A stretch of 60,967 nt of DNA from the NCBI GenBank assembly GCA_030039035.1, contig JASHQQ010000133.1:1-60967 (forward strand), read 5' to 3'. Shown in pieces: positions 35,026-43,508 of the stretch (the first letter of the stretch is position 1; each line of letters opens with the position of its first letter). A program made the position numbers and the translations under genes. The notes below the pieces were generated by a model. It ran no database searches, was not told where the DNA came from, and saw only the letters and a list, made by a program, of their open reading frames with translations. This DNA is from Acidobacteriaceae bacterium (lineage in GTDB: Bacteria; Acidobacteriota; Terriglobia; Terriglobales; Acidobacteriaceae).

Positions 35026-36494
35026 ACGAGGTACGGGAGGGCGGCGCGACGCACCGGCCGCATCAAGGATCGAGGCTCGCTATCGTGATCCTGGCCGCGG
35101 GCAAAGGCACGCGACTCAGGTCGCGGCGCGCCAAGGCGCTGCACGAGGTCGGCGGAAAGACGCTGCTGGCGCATGTGATCGCATCGGCGGAGAAGATTGT
35201 CGCGCCTGCCGACATCTACGCCGTGGTCGGTCACCAGGCGGACCGGGTTCGCGCGGCGGTTGCACACACAGGCATCTCCTTTGTCGAGCAGGCGGAGCAG
35301 CGCGGCACGGGTCACGCCGTGGAAGCCGCGAAAGATGCGATCGCCGGCTATGAAAACATAATCGTGCTCTCGGGCGACGCCCCGCTGGTCAGTTCACAAA
35401 CCATCGAAGAGCTGTGGCAATTCCACCAGGCTCAGGGCGCGGCCATGACGCTCACCTCGGCCGAACCGGAGGAGCCGACGGGCTACGGCCGGATCGTGCG
35501 CGGATCGCCCGATTCGCACGAGGTGACAGCCATCGTCGAGCAAAAGATGCTCGCACCCGGACAGCACGCGATTCGCGAAGTGAACATGGGCATGTATGCG
35601 TTCAGGACCGCGGCGCTCCTCCGGCATCTGGGCAGGCTCGCGCCCGACAATCCGCATGCCGAGCTCTATCTCACCGACATGGCCCATGTGCTCAGTGCCG
35701 CCGGCGAGCGCGTGGTGGCCTTCAGGACGGATGACGCTTCGGAATTGCTCGGTGCGAATACGATTGCCGAATTGGTGGCTCTCGATGCCAGGCTGCGCAC
35801 GGCCACGGCGCGCCGCCTGATGGACTCCGGCGTTACGATCTTCCGGCCGGAGACGTGCGTGATCGACAGTGAGGTCGAGGTCGGCCCGGATACGGTGATC
35901 GATCCGTTTGTCCAACTGCTGGGGCACACGCGCGTCGGATCGGACTGCCGCATCCGCTCCTACACCGTGATCGAGAACTGCACGCTGGGTAACGGCGTGA
36001 TCGTTCGCCAAAGCTGCGTGCTGGCCGAAAGCACGGTGGCCGACGGCGCGGACATCGGACCCTTCGCGCGCTTCCGGCCGGGCTGCGAGATCGGCGAGAT
36101 GGTGCACGTCGGCAACTTTGTCGAAGTGAAGAAGTCGAAACTGGCCAAAGGCGTAAAGGCCGGTCACCTGGCTTACCTGGGCGACTCCGAAATCGGCGCG
36201 GCGACCAACATCGGCGCGGGCGTGATCACCTGCAACTACGACGGCGTGAAGAAGCACCTCACACGCATCGGCGCCGGCTCGTTTGTGGGCAGCGATTCGA
36301 CGCTGGTGGCGCCGTTGACCGTGGGAGACGGGACCTACATCGGCGCGGGCTCGTGCATCACCAAAGATGTGCCGGCCGATGCCCTGGCGGTGGGCCGCGC
36401 GCGGCAAGTCACGAAGGAGGGCTGGGCGGCGGCGCGAAGGGCGAAGCATCCGCCAAAGGAACAGGTTGATTCAAAGTCGCGCCGCGCCTCCTGA
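35022..36494 (+). CDS. glmU: Bifunctional GlcNAc-1-P uridyltransferase / GlcN-1-P acetyltransferase GlmU
   Basis: Makes UDP-GlcNAc for peptidoglycan and lipid A. 490 residues: the pyrophosphorylase domain starts IVILAAGKGTRLRS and includes EQRGTGHAV, LSGDAPL, GYGRIVR and REVNMGMYAF. The left-handed beta-helix acetyltransferase follows (RFRPGCEIGEMVHVGNFVEV, HLAYLGDSEIGAATNIGAGV, ITCNYDGVKKH). The GTG start at 35022 overlaps the stop of the M16 partner gene (GTGA), so its translation is coupled to the M16 pair. N-terminus is about 17 residues longer than usual. Next to a convergent kinase gene, with a 2-bp gap. Confidence 0.97.
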   Translation: MNEVREGGATHRPHQGSRLAIVILAAGKGTRLRSRRAKALHEVGGKTLLAHVIASAEKIVAPADIYAVVGHQADRVRAAVAHTGISFVEQAEQRGTGHAVEAAKDAIAGYENIIVLSGDAPLVSSQTIEELWQFHQAQGAAMTLTSAEPEEPTGYGRIVRGSPDSHEVTAIVEQKMLAPGQHAIREVNMGMYAFRTAALLRHLGRLAPDNPHAELYLTDMAHVLSAAGERVVAFRTDDASELLGANTIAELVALDARLRTATARRLMDSGVTIFRPETCVIDSEVEVGPDTVIDPFVQLLGHTRVGSDCRIRSYTVIENCTLGNGVIVRQSCVLAESTVADGADIGPFARFRPGCEIGEMVHVGNFVEVKKSKLAKGVKAGHLAYLGDSEIGAATNIGAGVITCNYDGVKKHLTRIGAGSFVGSDSTLVAPLTVGDGTYIGAGSCITKDVPADALAVGRARQVTKEGWAAARRAKHPPKEQVDSKSRRAS

Positions 36495-36496
36495 AG

Positions 36497-38416
36497 TCAC
36501 CCCTGCATCACCTTTGGTTCTGCTGCTTTCGCCGCTGCCTCGACCGGTTTGGGCTCCAGGGCGAACAGGGTCGCGTCGTCGGGCAAAAAGATCTCGAAGA
36601 CTGTTCCCGGCGGGCGGCCGACGGCGGCTGGCCGGCTGCGCACATGCACGATCCCGCGGCTCTTCCGGATGATCTCGTAACTCACCCACAGGCCAAGACC
36701 GGTCCCCGTCACTTCCTTGGTGGTAAAAAAGGGCTCGAAGATGCGCTGGCGGACGGTTGCGTCCATGCCGCAGCCGGTATCGGCGATGGCGAAGCGCACG
36801 CCGGCCTGCGCGGGGTTCCTCCGGTTGTGCGAGTGCCGCGCACGAACCACGAGCCGGCCGCCATCGGCCATGGCGTCGATCGAGTTGGCGACCAGGTTGG
36901 CCAGCACCTGGCGCACTTCGCCGGCAAAGCAGAACAGATCCATGGTTGCCTCGTAATCGCATTCCACCTGGATGCCGAGCGTGTTGAGCTTGCCGTTATA
37001 GAGCGTCAGCACGGAATCGATGAGCTCGCTCATGCTGGCGCGCGCCGGCAGTGTTGACTGGCGATAGAAACGCAGCGTCTGCTGCGTGATCTCGGAGATG
37101 CGCCGCGCCTCGTGCTCGGCCATGGCGACATAGCCGAGCGCCGGTTCCTCGAGAGCGCAGAAGTTGCGCATGAGGAAGAGCAGGTTGGTGATCGCCTCCA
37201 GCGGATTGTTGATCTCGTGCGCGATGGAGGCCGCCAGGCGTCCGGTGGCGGCCAGCTTTTCGGTCTTGCGCAGCGTCTCCTCGCTGCGTTTGCGCTCGCT
37301 CGCGTCGAGAACGATCACGCCCACCCATCGCACCTCCTGGGGACCGGTCCGAACCGGGTAGGCGCTCGTCAGCCACGTCCATGGGCGATGCGAGTCGATC
37401 GGGCGGCCCGTCAATTCCAGATCGCGCACCGCCGCCTCGTCGGCAAAGACGCGCAGCACCGTCTCCTCGAGCTGCTGTGCCACGGGCTGCGGCAGCACCT
37501 CGGACAGCGTGCTTCCCAGGTGGCGGCCGAGGGGAACGCCGGTCATGCCGGCAAAGACCTGGTTGACCCGCACAAAGCGGCAGCCTCGATCTAGGAACGC
37601 CAGGCCGATGGGCGCATTGGCCAGCATGGAGTCGAGAAGGGAAAGCGTGTCGTTGAGTCCGGAGCGCTGCTCCTCGAGTGACGCCACCATGCGGTTGAAA
37701 GCCTCGATCAGGTCGCCGATCTCGTTATGCGCCGGCACCGGCAGCGGAAAATGTCCCTGACCCTCCGGCGAGTCCATCAGCGATCGCGTGCCGCGCAACA
37801 AAAGATCGAGCGGCCGCGAGATGGAGTGCGCCATCAGCAGCACCAGCAGCGCCGAGGCCGCGATCCAGACGGCGCCGAAGATGACCGTGGCGCGCAGGAT
37901 GGAGTCGAGCTGCTCGTGGTCCCATGCGCGATCGCTCTCCACCCAGGCATAACCGCGCAGCCGGCCTCCCGCATTGATGGGCGCCAAACCCTCCCAACGA
38001 TCGCCGGCGAAGCGGAAGACGCGCGGCTCGCCGCGGGTGATGCGCGGAATCTGCGCGCGCTCGGCCGGGTCGAGCGAAACCTGTTCGGGCTCGCCCTGGC
38101 TGACATAAAGAACGTTGCCGGCCGGATCAGTGACCTTGACGAAGGCCACGCTGGGCGCCTCGCCCATCATGCGCACGGAGTAGCCCACCCATACAGGCCG
38201 GTCCTGCTCAAGAGCCTCCTTGATCTGCAGGGCCACCGAATTGGCCTGATGGGACAGCCGGTGCTCGGCCCGGCGGTAGACTGCGCGTGTTTGCTGGCGG
38301 ATGAGAAGCGCGGCAAAGAGGACGATCGAAAGCGCCTCCACCAGCACCAGCCCGGCGAGCATTTGCCATCGAATGGATCTCGGCCACCAACGCAAGGTCA
38401 ACGTTTGGCCCTCCAT
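36497..38416 (-). CDS. Membrane sensor histidine kinase (HAMP-PAS-HisKA-HATPase)
   Basis: 639 residues from ATG 38416. Membrane helix 1 (WQMLAGLVLVEALSIVLFAALL) is followed by a periplasmic sensor of about 140 residues. Helix 2 (VIFGAVWIAASALLVLLMA), HAMP (SISRPLDLLLRGTRSL), a PAS domain (LDSMLANAPIGLAFLDRGCR), HisKA with phospho-acceptor His400 (SIAHEINNPLEAITNLL) and HATPase (LVANSIDAM, ADTGCGMD, GTGLGLW) complete it. It is NtrB-like in its catalytic core. No response regulator is adjacent. Its start is 14 bp behind the YpdA-type reductase gene on the same strand, so the two are probably co-transcribed. Confidence 0.93.
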   Translation of the reverse strand: MEGQTLTLRWWPRSIRWQMLAGLVLVEALSIVLFAALLIRQQTRAVYRRAEHRLSHQANSVALQIKEALEQDRPVWVGYSVRMMGEAPSVAFVKVTDPAGNVLYVSQGEPEQVSLDPAERAQIPRITRGEPRVFRFAGDRWEGLAPINAGGRLRGYAWVESDRAWDHEQLDSILRATVIFGAVWIAASALLVLLMAHSISRPLDLLLRGTRSLMDSPEGQGHFPLPVPAHNEIGDLIEAFNRMVASLEEQRSGLNDTLSLLDSMLANAPIGLAFLDRGCRFVRVNQVFAGMTGVPLGRHLGSTLSEVLPQPVAQQLEETVLRVFADEAAVRDLELTGRPIDSHRPWTWLTSAYPVRTGPQEVRWVGVIVLDASERKRSEETLRKTEKLAATGRLAASIAHEINNPLEAITNLLFLMRNFCALEEPALGYVAMAEHEARRISEITQQTLRFYRQSTLPARASMSELIDSVLTLYNGKLNTLGIQVECDYEATMDLFCFAGEVRQVLANLVANSIDAMADGGRLVVRARHSHNRRNPAQAGVRFAIADTGCGMDATVRQRIFEPFFTTKEVTGTGLGLWVSYEIIRKSRGIVHVRSRPAAVGRPPGTVFEIFLPDDATLFALEPKPVEAAAKAAEPKVMQG

Positions 38417-38430
38417 GTAGCATGGATGGC

Positions 38431-39489
38431 TTAGTGTACCTGTTTTGCTGCCAGGCCCGGCGGAATCCACTTTGCCGGGAGCGCGGCGGCGATCTGGCGG
38501 CCGTGAAACCGGCCGTTCTCGATGAAGATTTCGTTGGTGCGCGATCCGGCCACGATCACGCCGGCCAGATAAATGCCGGGCACGTTGCTCTCCAGTGTCA
38601 CCGGATCGCAGACCGGCCGCTTGTCGGGCCCTTCGAATCGCACTCCGAGGTTCTCGAGAAACGTGAAGTCGGGATGGTAACCGGTCATGGCAAAGACGAA
38701 GTCGTTCCTGAGCGTGGTTCGCCCTTCGGGTGTTTCGATTACCACCTCATCCGGCGTAATTTCGGCCACGCGCGAGTTGAACCAGGCTTTGATCTCGCCG
38801 TTCTTGATGCGGTTTTCGAGATCCGGCTTGATCCAGTACTTCACATGCCGGTGCACGTCGCAGCCGCGGTGCACCAGCGTGACGCGCGCGCCGTTTCGCC
38901 ACAGTTCGAGCGCCGCGATCGCCGCCGAGTTCTTGCAGCCGATCACCACCACGTCCATGTCATAAAAGGGGTGCGGATCGACGTAGTAGTGCATCACCTT
39001 CGACAGGCTCTCGCCGGGAATGCCGAGGTAGTTCGGCAGATCGTAGTAGCCGGTGGCAATGGCCAGCTTGCGGGCGCGCAGTTCGCCGGGGCGTCCGAAG
39101 CGGTCTTCCAGATGCAGGGTGAAATCGCCGTCGGCGCCCGTGACCCGCTCCACGCGCTGGTACTGGCGGACGTCAAGTTTGTAATGCGCCGCCACCAGCC
39201 GGTAATACTGCAGCGCCTCGTTGCGCGAAGGCTTGGGATTGGGGCTGGGAAAGGGAATGTCGCCGATCTCGAGCAGCTCCGGCGTTGTGAAAAAAGTCAT
39301 GTGCGAAGGGTAATGAAAAAGCGAGTTGCAGACGCAGCCCTTGTCCACCAGCGCCACGCGAAAGCCGGCCTTTTGTGCTTCGATGGCGCAGGCCAGGCCC
39401 GTCGGGCCGGCGCCGACGACCAGCAGGTCGAAAACGGCCTCTTCGTCCGCGCTCGCACTTATCTCGCTCATATCTCCAGAGTAAGGCAT
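38431..39489 (-). CDS. ypdA: YpdA/Bdr-type FAD-dependent disulfide reductase
   Basis: 352 residues (or 346 from ATG 39471). FAD-binding LLVVGAGPTGLACAIEAQKAG lies at about 23-43. CVCNSLFHYPSHMTFFTTPE, IATGYYDLPNYLGIPGE, the second Rossmann VVVIGCKNSAAIAALELW and a C-terminal GIYLAGVIVAGSRTNEIFIE match the YpdA bacillithiol-disulfide reductase family. The family reduces bacillithiol disulfide with NADPH; whether this organism makes bacillithiol cannot be judged from the window. Both candidate ATGs have AGGAG or GGAG unusually close. Encoded upstream of a histidine kinase, suggesting redox-linked signalling (inference). Confidence 0.88.
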   Translation of the reverse strand: MPYSGDMSEISASADEEAVFDLLVVGAGPTGLACAIEAQKAGFRVALVDKGCVCNSLFHYPSHMTFFTTPELLEIGDIPFPSPNPKPSRNEALQYYRLVAAHYKLDVRQYQRVERVTGADGDFTLHLEDRFGRPGELRARKLAIATGYYDLPNYLGIPGESLSKVMHYYVDPHPFYDMDVVVIGCKNSAAIAALELWRNGARVTLVHRGCDVHRHVKYWIKPDLENRIKNGEIKAWFNSRVAEITPDEVVIETPEGRTTLRNDFVFAMTGYHPDFTFLENLGVRFEGPDKRPVCDPVTLESNVPGIYLAGVIVAGSRTNEIFIENGRFHGRQIAAALPAKWIPPGLAAKQVH

Positions 39490-39548
39490 GGCTCCTTGCC
39501 GGTTCAGACCGGCTCCTCCCTGTGCTGGATCGGTCCATTGAGCCCGAT

Positions 39549-39585
39549 GGTAGAATGGTAGATGTCAAGGGTAGAAAGGTAGAAA
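39549..39585. promoter_or_regulatory. Repeated GGTAGA element upstream of vapBC, candidate operator
   Basis: Four GGTAGA hexamers start at 39549, 39557, 39570 and 39578. They form two pairs with 8-bp internal spacing, the pairs 21 bp apart, which is two helical turns. The array ends 4 bp before the vapB start codon, fitting autoregulation by the VapBC complex. Confidence 0.55.
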
Positions 39586-39589
39586 CCCG

Positions 39590-39850
39590 ATGGCGATGAA
39601 CATCAAGAATCCCGAGACCGAGCGCCTGGCGCGTGAGCTGGCCAAGCGAACCGGCGAGTCGCTCACCGTTGCCGTGACGGTCGCTCTGAGGGAGCGGCTG
39701 GAGAGGCAACAGAGAGCCATGCAGAAAGAAACCCGAATGGAGTGGCTCGACCGGATCACGAGGGAAACTTCCGCCATCATGAACGACGGCCGTAGTTCCA
39801 AAGAACTTATCGACGAGCTCTACGACGACGAAACCGGACTCCCGAAATGA
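39590..39850 (+). CDS. vapB: VapB-family antitoxin (Rv0623/PSK type)
   Basis: 86 residues. [30 protein letters not shown] is the compact DNA-binding N-terminus of Rv0623-like VapB proteins. The C-terminal half ([30 protein letters not shown]) is the toxin-neutralising tail. ATG 39596 (MNIKNP) is an equally possible start. It overlaps the toxin start by 4 bp (ATGA). The repeated GGTAGA sequence directly upstream is a likely binding site. Confidence 0.93.
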   Translation: MAMNIKNPETERLARELAKRTGESLTVAVTVALRERLERQQRAMQKETRMEWLDRITRETSAIMNDGRSSKELIDELYDDETGLPK

Positions 39851-40239
39851 TTGTCGACTCGTCGGTCGTCGTCGCCATCCTTAAAAGGGAATCGGATTGG
39901 TCCACGTATGCGCGGATACTGGATGCCGTTGAGGCCTGCTCAATCTCCGCGGCGACGTATGTCGAGATCTCTGTCGTGGTTGAGCGGTGGAAAAACCCGG
40001 TGCTGAATCGCGAATTTGACGAGATTCTGGAGCGGTTCAGGATCGCGATCGAACCGTTCACCCTCGACCAGGCACGCATCGCCCGCCAGGCATACCGCGA
40101 TTACGGTCGCGGCAGCGGGCACCCGGCCAATCTGAACTTCGGCGACTGCTTCAGCTATGCACTGGCCCGCGCCAGGCGCGAACCGATCCTCTTCAAGGGC
40201 GATGATTTTGCGCACACCGATCTGCGTGCGGCGATCTGA
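39847..40239 (+). CDS. vapC: VapC-family PIN-domain toxin
   Basis: 130-residue PIN-domain endoribonuclease. Metal-binding acids are Asp4 ([12 protein letters not shown]), Glu40 (ATYVEISVV), Asp98 region in [12 protein letters not shown] and Asp118 in [12 protein letters not shown]. All four are intact, so the toxin should be active. It is translationally coupled to vapB. Unlike the vapC at 24533 it is of the Rv0624-like type, so the two modules were acquired separately. Confidence 0.95.
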   Translation: MIVDSSVVVAILKRESDWSTYARILDAVEACSISAATYVEISVVVERWKNPVLNREFDEILERFRIAIEPFTLDQARIARQAYRDYGRGSGHPANLNFGDCFSYALARARREPILFKGDDFAHTDLRAAI

Positions 40240-40460
40240 AGGCCGCCGAGAGCTCAATCCTCGCCAGAGACAAGATGAATTGTAGCGATCCGCACTCTCT
40301 TCACCATCGGCCACTCCACCCATCCTGTCGGGGTCCTATCGATCCGTGAGCGGCGCCGTCGGCGCAGAACAGGCATCCGCGGTGATCGGGCGAATCGCAG
40401 CGCCGGGACGAACGCGCTCTTCGTCCGTTACCCTAGAAGGTTGATTCGAGGAGCATCTCC

Positions 40461-41987
40461 ATGACCGTCATTCGCCAGGAAGATTTCATCGCATCCATTG
40501 CCGGCGCGCTGCAGTACATCAGCTACTACCATCCGGTCGATTACATCACCGGCCTGGCCAGGGCGTACGAGAAGGAGCAGTCGCCGGCGGCCAGGGATGC
40601 GATGGCGCAGATTCTCATCAACAGCCGCATGTGCGCCGAGGGCCACCGGCCCGTCTGCCAGGACACCGGCATCGTGAATGCTTTCGTGAAGGTGGGCATG
40701 AACGTGCGCTTCGCGGCTGCGCCGGGCACACCTTTGGTCGATCTTCAAGAAATGGTAGATGAGGGCGTGCGCCGCGCATATCTCGACCCGGACAACAAGC
40801 TGCGCGCCTCGTTGCAGGCCGACCCGGCGGGCAAGCGCACCAACACCCGGGACAACACGCCGGCCGCGGTCTTTGTGGAACTCGTAAAAGGAGACACGGT
40901 CGAGGTCACGGTCGCGGCCAAGGGCGGGGGGTCGGAAGCCAAGTCGAAGTTCGCCATGCTTGACCCGTCGGACTCGGTGGTCGACTGGGTGCTCAAGACC
41001 GTGCCCACCATGGGCGCCGGCTGGTGCCCGCCGGGAATGCTGGGAATCGGCATCGGCGGCACAGCGGAAAAGGCGATGCTGCTGGCCAAGGAATCTCTCA
41101 TGGACCCGATCGACATCCAGGAGCTGATCGCGCGCGGGCCGAAGACCACGGCCGAGAAGCTGCGCGTGGAGATCTACGAGAAAGTCAATCGTCTCGGCAT
41201 TGGCGCGCAGGGGCTGGGCGGGCTGACCACGGTGCTCGACGTGAAAGTGCTGGACACGCCGGCGCACGCCGCCAACCTGCCTGTAGCCATGATTCCCAAC
41301 TGCGCCGCTACGCGCCACGCGCATATTGTGCTCGACGGCTCCGGACCGGTCTTTCTCGACCCGCCCGATCTCGACGCCTGGCCCAGGCTCACCTACGACG
41401 TCTCCGGCGCGCGGCGCGTGAACCTCGACGGCCTGACTCGCGAGGAAGCCGGCACGTGGAAGCCGGGCGAAGTCCTGCTGCTGACCGGCAAGCTGCTCAC
41501 CGGCCGCGACGCCGCGCACAAGCGCATGACCGAAATGCTGAACCGCGGCGACAAGCTTCCCGTGGACTTCCGCAACCGCTTCATCTATTACGTCGGCCCG
41601 GTCGATCCGGTGCGCGGCGAGGTCGTCGGCCCCGCCGGCCCAACTACCGCCACGCGCATGGACAAATTCACGCGCCAGATGCTCGCGCAAACCGGCCTGC
41701 TGGGCATGATCGGCAAGGCCGAGCGCGGTCCGGTCGCGATCGACGCCATCCGCGAATTCGGCGCCGTCTATCTGATCGCCATCGGTGGCGCGGCCTACCT
41801 GGTGTCGAAGGCTATTCACGGCTCGCGCCTGCTGGCCTTTGGCGACCTGGGCATGGAGGCGATCTACGAGTTCGATGTGAAGGACATGCCGGTGACCGTC
41901 GCGGTCGATTCCAGGGGCGCCAGCGTGCACGAAACCGGCCCGGCCGAGTGGCAGCAGCGCATCGCGGGCATCCCGGTTCTGCAATAG
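40461..41987 (+). CDS. Class I (iron-sulfur) fumarate hydratase
   Basis: Converts fumarate to malate in the TCA cycle with a 4Fe-4S cluster. 508 residues fuse the alpha part (catalytic cysteines Cys66 in RPVCQDTGI, Cys189 in GAGWCPPGMLGIGIGG and Cys281 in IPNCAATRHAH) to the beta part (GEVLLLTGKLLTGRDAAHKR, YYVGPVDPV, VGPAGPTTATRMD). The order and length are those of FumA/FumB. AGGAG at about 40449 precedes the ATG. It is a single gene without other TCA genes nearby; oxygen-sensitive by family. Confidence 0.96.
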   Translation: MTVIRQEDFIASIAGALQYISYYHPVDYITGLARAYEKEQSPAARDAMAQILINSRMCAEGHRPVCQDTGIVNAFVKVGMNVRFAAAPGTPLVDLQEMVDEGVRRAYLDPDNKLRASLQADPAGKRTNTRDNTPAAVFVELVKGDTVEVTVAAKGGGSEAKSKFAMLDPSDSVVDWVLKTVPTMGAGWCPPGMLGIGIGGTAEKAMLLAKESLMDPIDIQELIARGPKTTAEKLRVEIYEKVNRLGIGAQGLGGLTTVLDVKVLDTPAHAANLPVAMIPNCAATRHAHIVLDGSGPVFLDPPDLDAWPRLTYDVSGARRVNLDGLTREEAGTWKPGEVLLLTGKLLTGRDAAHKRMTEMLNRGDKLPVDFRNRFIYYVGPVDPVRGEVVGPAGPTTATRMDKFTRQMLAQTGLLGMIGKAERGPVAIDAIREFGAVYLIAIGGAAYLVSKAIHGSRLLAFGDLGMEAIYEFDVKDMPVTVAVDSRGASVHETGPAEWQQRIAGIPVLQ

Positions 41988-42009
41988 CGATGAGCTTCCG
42001 GCCCTGCGC

Positions 42010-42039
42010 TTGACAGACAGAGCGCGATCCTGCAATATA
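42010..42039 (+). promoter_or_regulatory. Sigma70-like promoter of the ICMT-like gene
   Basis: TTGACA at 42010-42015 and AATATA at 42034-42039, with an 18-bp spacer. This is the closest match to a consensus housekeeping promoter that I found in the window. The expected start site falls inside the palindromes at 42041-42066. Confidence 0.6.
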
Positions 42040-42040
42040 G

Positions 42041-42066
42041 GTCGTATACGACACGTCGTATGCGAC
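42041..42066. promoter_or_regulatory. Tandem 12-bp palindromes, candidate repressor operator
   Basis: GTCGTATACGAC (42041-42052, perfect palindrome), then AC, then GTCGTATGCGAC (42055-42066, one mismatched pair). They sit between the -10 element and the Shine-Dalgarno GGAG (42067-42070), where a bound protein would block transcription. Centres are 14 bp apart. The cognate regulator is unknown; the MarR gene at 43041 is a candidate. Confidence 0.65.
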
Positions 42067-42076
42067 GGAGAGTGTC

Positions 42077-42649
42077 ATGAAGATCGATGCAATGACGGGA
42101 ATCGGGTGGGCGTGGGCGGCGCTGGCGCTGGTGTGGTTCGCAGGCCTGGCAACCACCAAGCCGACGGTGCGCTCGCAATCGGCCGGCACCCGGCTCTTTC
42201 AGCTCCTCGTCTTCGCCCTGGGATTCGCGCTGATCGGCCGGAACTGGTTCGCGTCCGGATGGCCGGGGATACGCATAGTTCCGGATCTTCCCTGGATCGC
42301 TCTGACCGGCCTCGCGCTGACCGTTGCCGGCTGCGCCTTCGCCATCTGGGCGCGCATCGCGCTGGGCGGCAACTGGAGCGGCCGCGCCACGGTGAAGCAG
42401 GACCACGAGCTCGTCATCACCGGGCCCTACGCGCTGGCGCGCCATCCCATCTACTCGGGCATTGCGCTGGCGCTGGCCGGCACCGCGCTGGCCGGCGGCC
42501 AATGGCGGCACGTTCTCGGCCTCATAGTCATTCTCTTTGGAATGATGGCCAAGATGAGCCAGGAAGAACGGCTGATGCTGCAGACATTCCCCGAGGCGTA
42601 TCCGCAGTACCGCCGGCGCGTCAAGGCGCTCGTTCCGGGAGTGCTGTAA
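42077..42649 (+). CDS. Isoprenylcysteine carboxyl methyltransferase-like membrane protein
   Basis: 190 residues with about four hydrophobic helices: WAWAALALVWFAGLA, LFQLLVFALGFALI, WIALTGLALTVAGCAFAIWA and GIALALAGTALAGG. The C-terminal methyltransferase signature HELVITGPYALARHPIYSGI, then EERLMLQTFPEAYPQYRRRV, defines the ICMT/phospholipid methyltransferase-like family. SAM-dependent methylation of a membrane-associated substrate is expected; many bacterial members have no known substrate. The ATG has GGAG 6 nt upstream. The promoter with tandem palindromes suggests induction by a specific signal. An 8-bp repeat array follows 14 bp after the stop. Confidence 0.88.
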   Translation: MKIDAMTGIGWAWAALALVWFAGLATTKPTVRSQSAGTRLFQLLVFALGFALIGRNWFASGWPGIRIVPDLPWIALTGLALTVAGCAFAIWARIALGGNWSGRATVKQDHELVITGPYALARHPIYSGIALALAGTALAGGQWRHVLGLIVILFGMMAKMSQEERLMLQTFPEAYPQYRRRVKALVPGVL

Positions 42650-42663
42650 AAGGCAGCGAACAA

Positions 42664-42719
42664 GGGACGGAGGGACTGAGGGACTGAGGGACTGAGGGAC
42701 TAAGGGACTAAGGGACTGA
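42664..42719. repeat. 8-bp tandem repeat GGGACTGA/GGGACTAA, second array of seven units
   Basis: Units: GGGACGGA, GGGACTGA three times, GGGACTAA twice, GGGACTGA. Same motif, unit number and left flank (AAGGCAG) as the array at 3677-3732, 39 kb away. Confidence 0.95.
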
Positions 42720-43040
42720 GAGGCTGGAACCGGTCGCATGAACCGGTTTTGATAGGGCACGACTTTTCGCCCTGCCGCAGAAGGCCGCCAAATCCGTGGT
42801 CTTTGGGCAGTGTCCGACGAATGCACGATCGAGGGCCTTGTAACAGGGCACGGCTTTAGCCGCGCCGCAAACGGCGCAAAATCAACGTGGGCTTTAGCCC
42901 CTGAGCGCCCGTCTCCGGGCCTGATCCCGCCGACTTCGATTCATTCAGACGCTGCCTGGCCCCCGAGGGACTTTCTTGAGCCGGCCAAGGCGATTCATGC
43001 AACCGGTTCCAGGGACCAGGGGTGGTGAAATCGGGGTCGG
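42720..43040. repeat. Intergenic region containing second copy of the GGCACG(A/G)C palindromic element
   Basis: No gene supported. At 42837-42902 lies TTGTAACAGGGCACGGC, the palindrome-like GGCACGGCTTTAGCCGCGCC and GGGCTTTAGCCCC, the intergenic counterpart of the element translated in the M16 gene (33481-33545). A partial relative, GGGCACGACTTTTCGCCC, is at 42756. The small ORF over it is repeat translation. Confidence 0.8.
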
Positions 43041-43508
43041 GTGGACAAGGCAGAAAAATTGCGGTCGAAAACCGCGGTGCAAGCCGAGCGGATGGAGCAG
43101 GATCTGAGCGCGATTCGCCGCGCGCTGCGAAAGCCCCTCGAAGCCGAAGTGGCTCGGGGAAAGTTGACCGCGCCGCAGATCGCCGTCATGCGGGTGATCG
43201 TGCGCCAGCGCGGCATCTGCCTGAAGGACCTCAGCCGCAAGGTCAGTCTGGCGCATTCAACCGTGAGCGGCATCGTCGATCGTCTCGAGAAGCGCGGATT
43301 AGTCGAGCGTCGCGCCGACCCCGAGGACGGCCGCACAAGCCTGATGCGGCCCACGTCTCTAGTCGCGGATTTCGTGCGCGAGCAGATTCCGCGGCTCTCT
43401 CGTGGACCGCTCGAATCCGCGCTCCAGCGGGCGACCAGGGCCGAACGCGCGGCGATTGCCGAGGCACTGCGGCGGCTGCGCGAGCTGCTGGAAGCGAATC
43501 CGGCGTGA
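43041..43508 (+). CDS. MarR-family transcriptional regulator
   Basis: 155 residues from GTG 43041. The winged helix is clear: LTAPQIAVMRVIVRQRGICL, LKDLSRKVSLAHSTVSGIVD (recognition helix), RLEKRGLVERRADPEDGRTS (wing). Dimerisation helices lie at both ends. MarR proteins usually repress a neighbouring efflux, detoxification or lipid-modifying gene and respond to small aromatics. Candidate targets are itself and the palindromes before the ICMT-like gene about 1 kb upstream. No efflux gene is adjacent. Confidence 0.92.
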   Translation: MDKAEKLRSKTAVQAERMEQDLSAIRRALRKPLEAEVARGKLTAPQIAVMRVIVRQRGICLKDLSRKVSLAHSTVSGIVDRLEKRGLVERRADPEDGRTSLMRPTSLVADFVREQIPRLSRGPLESALQRATRAERAAIAEALRRLRELLEANPA

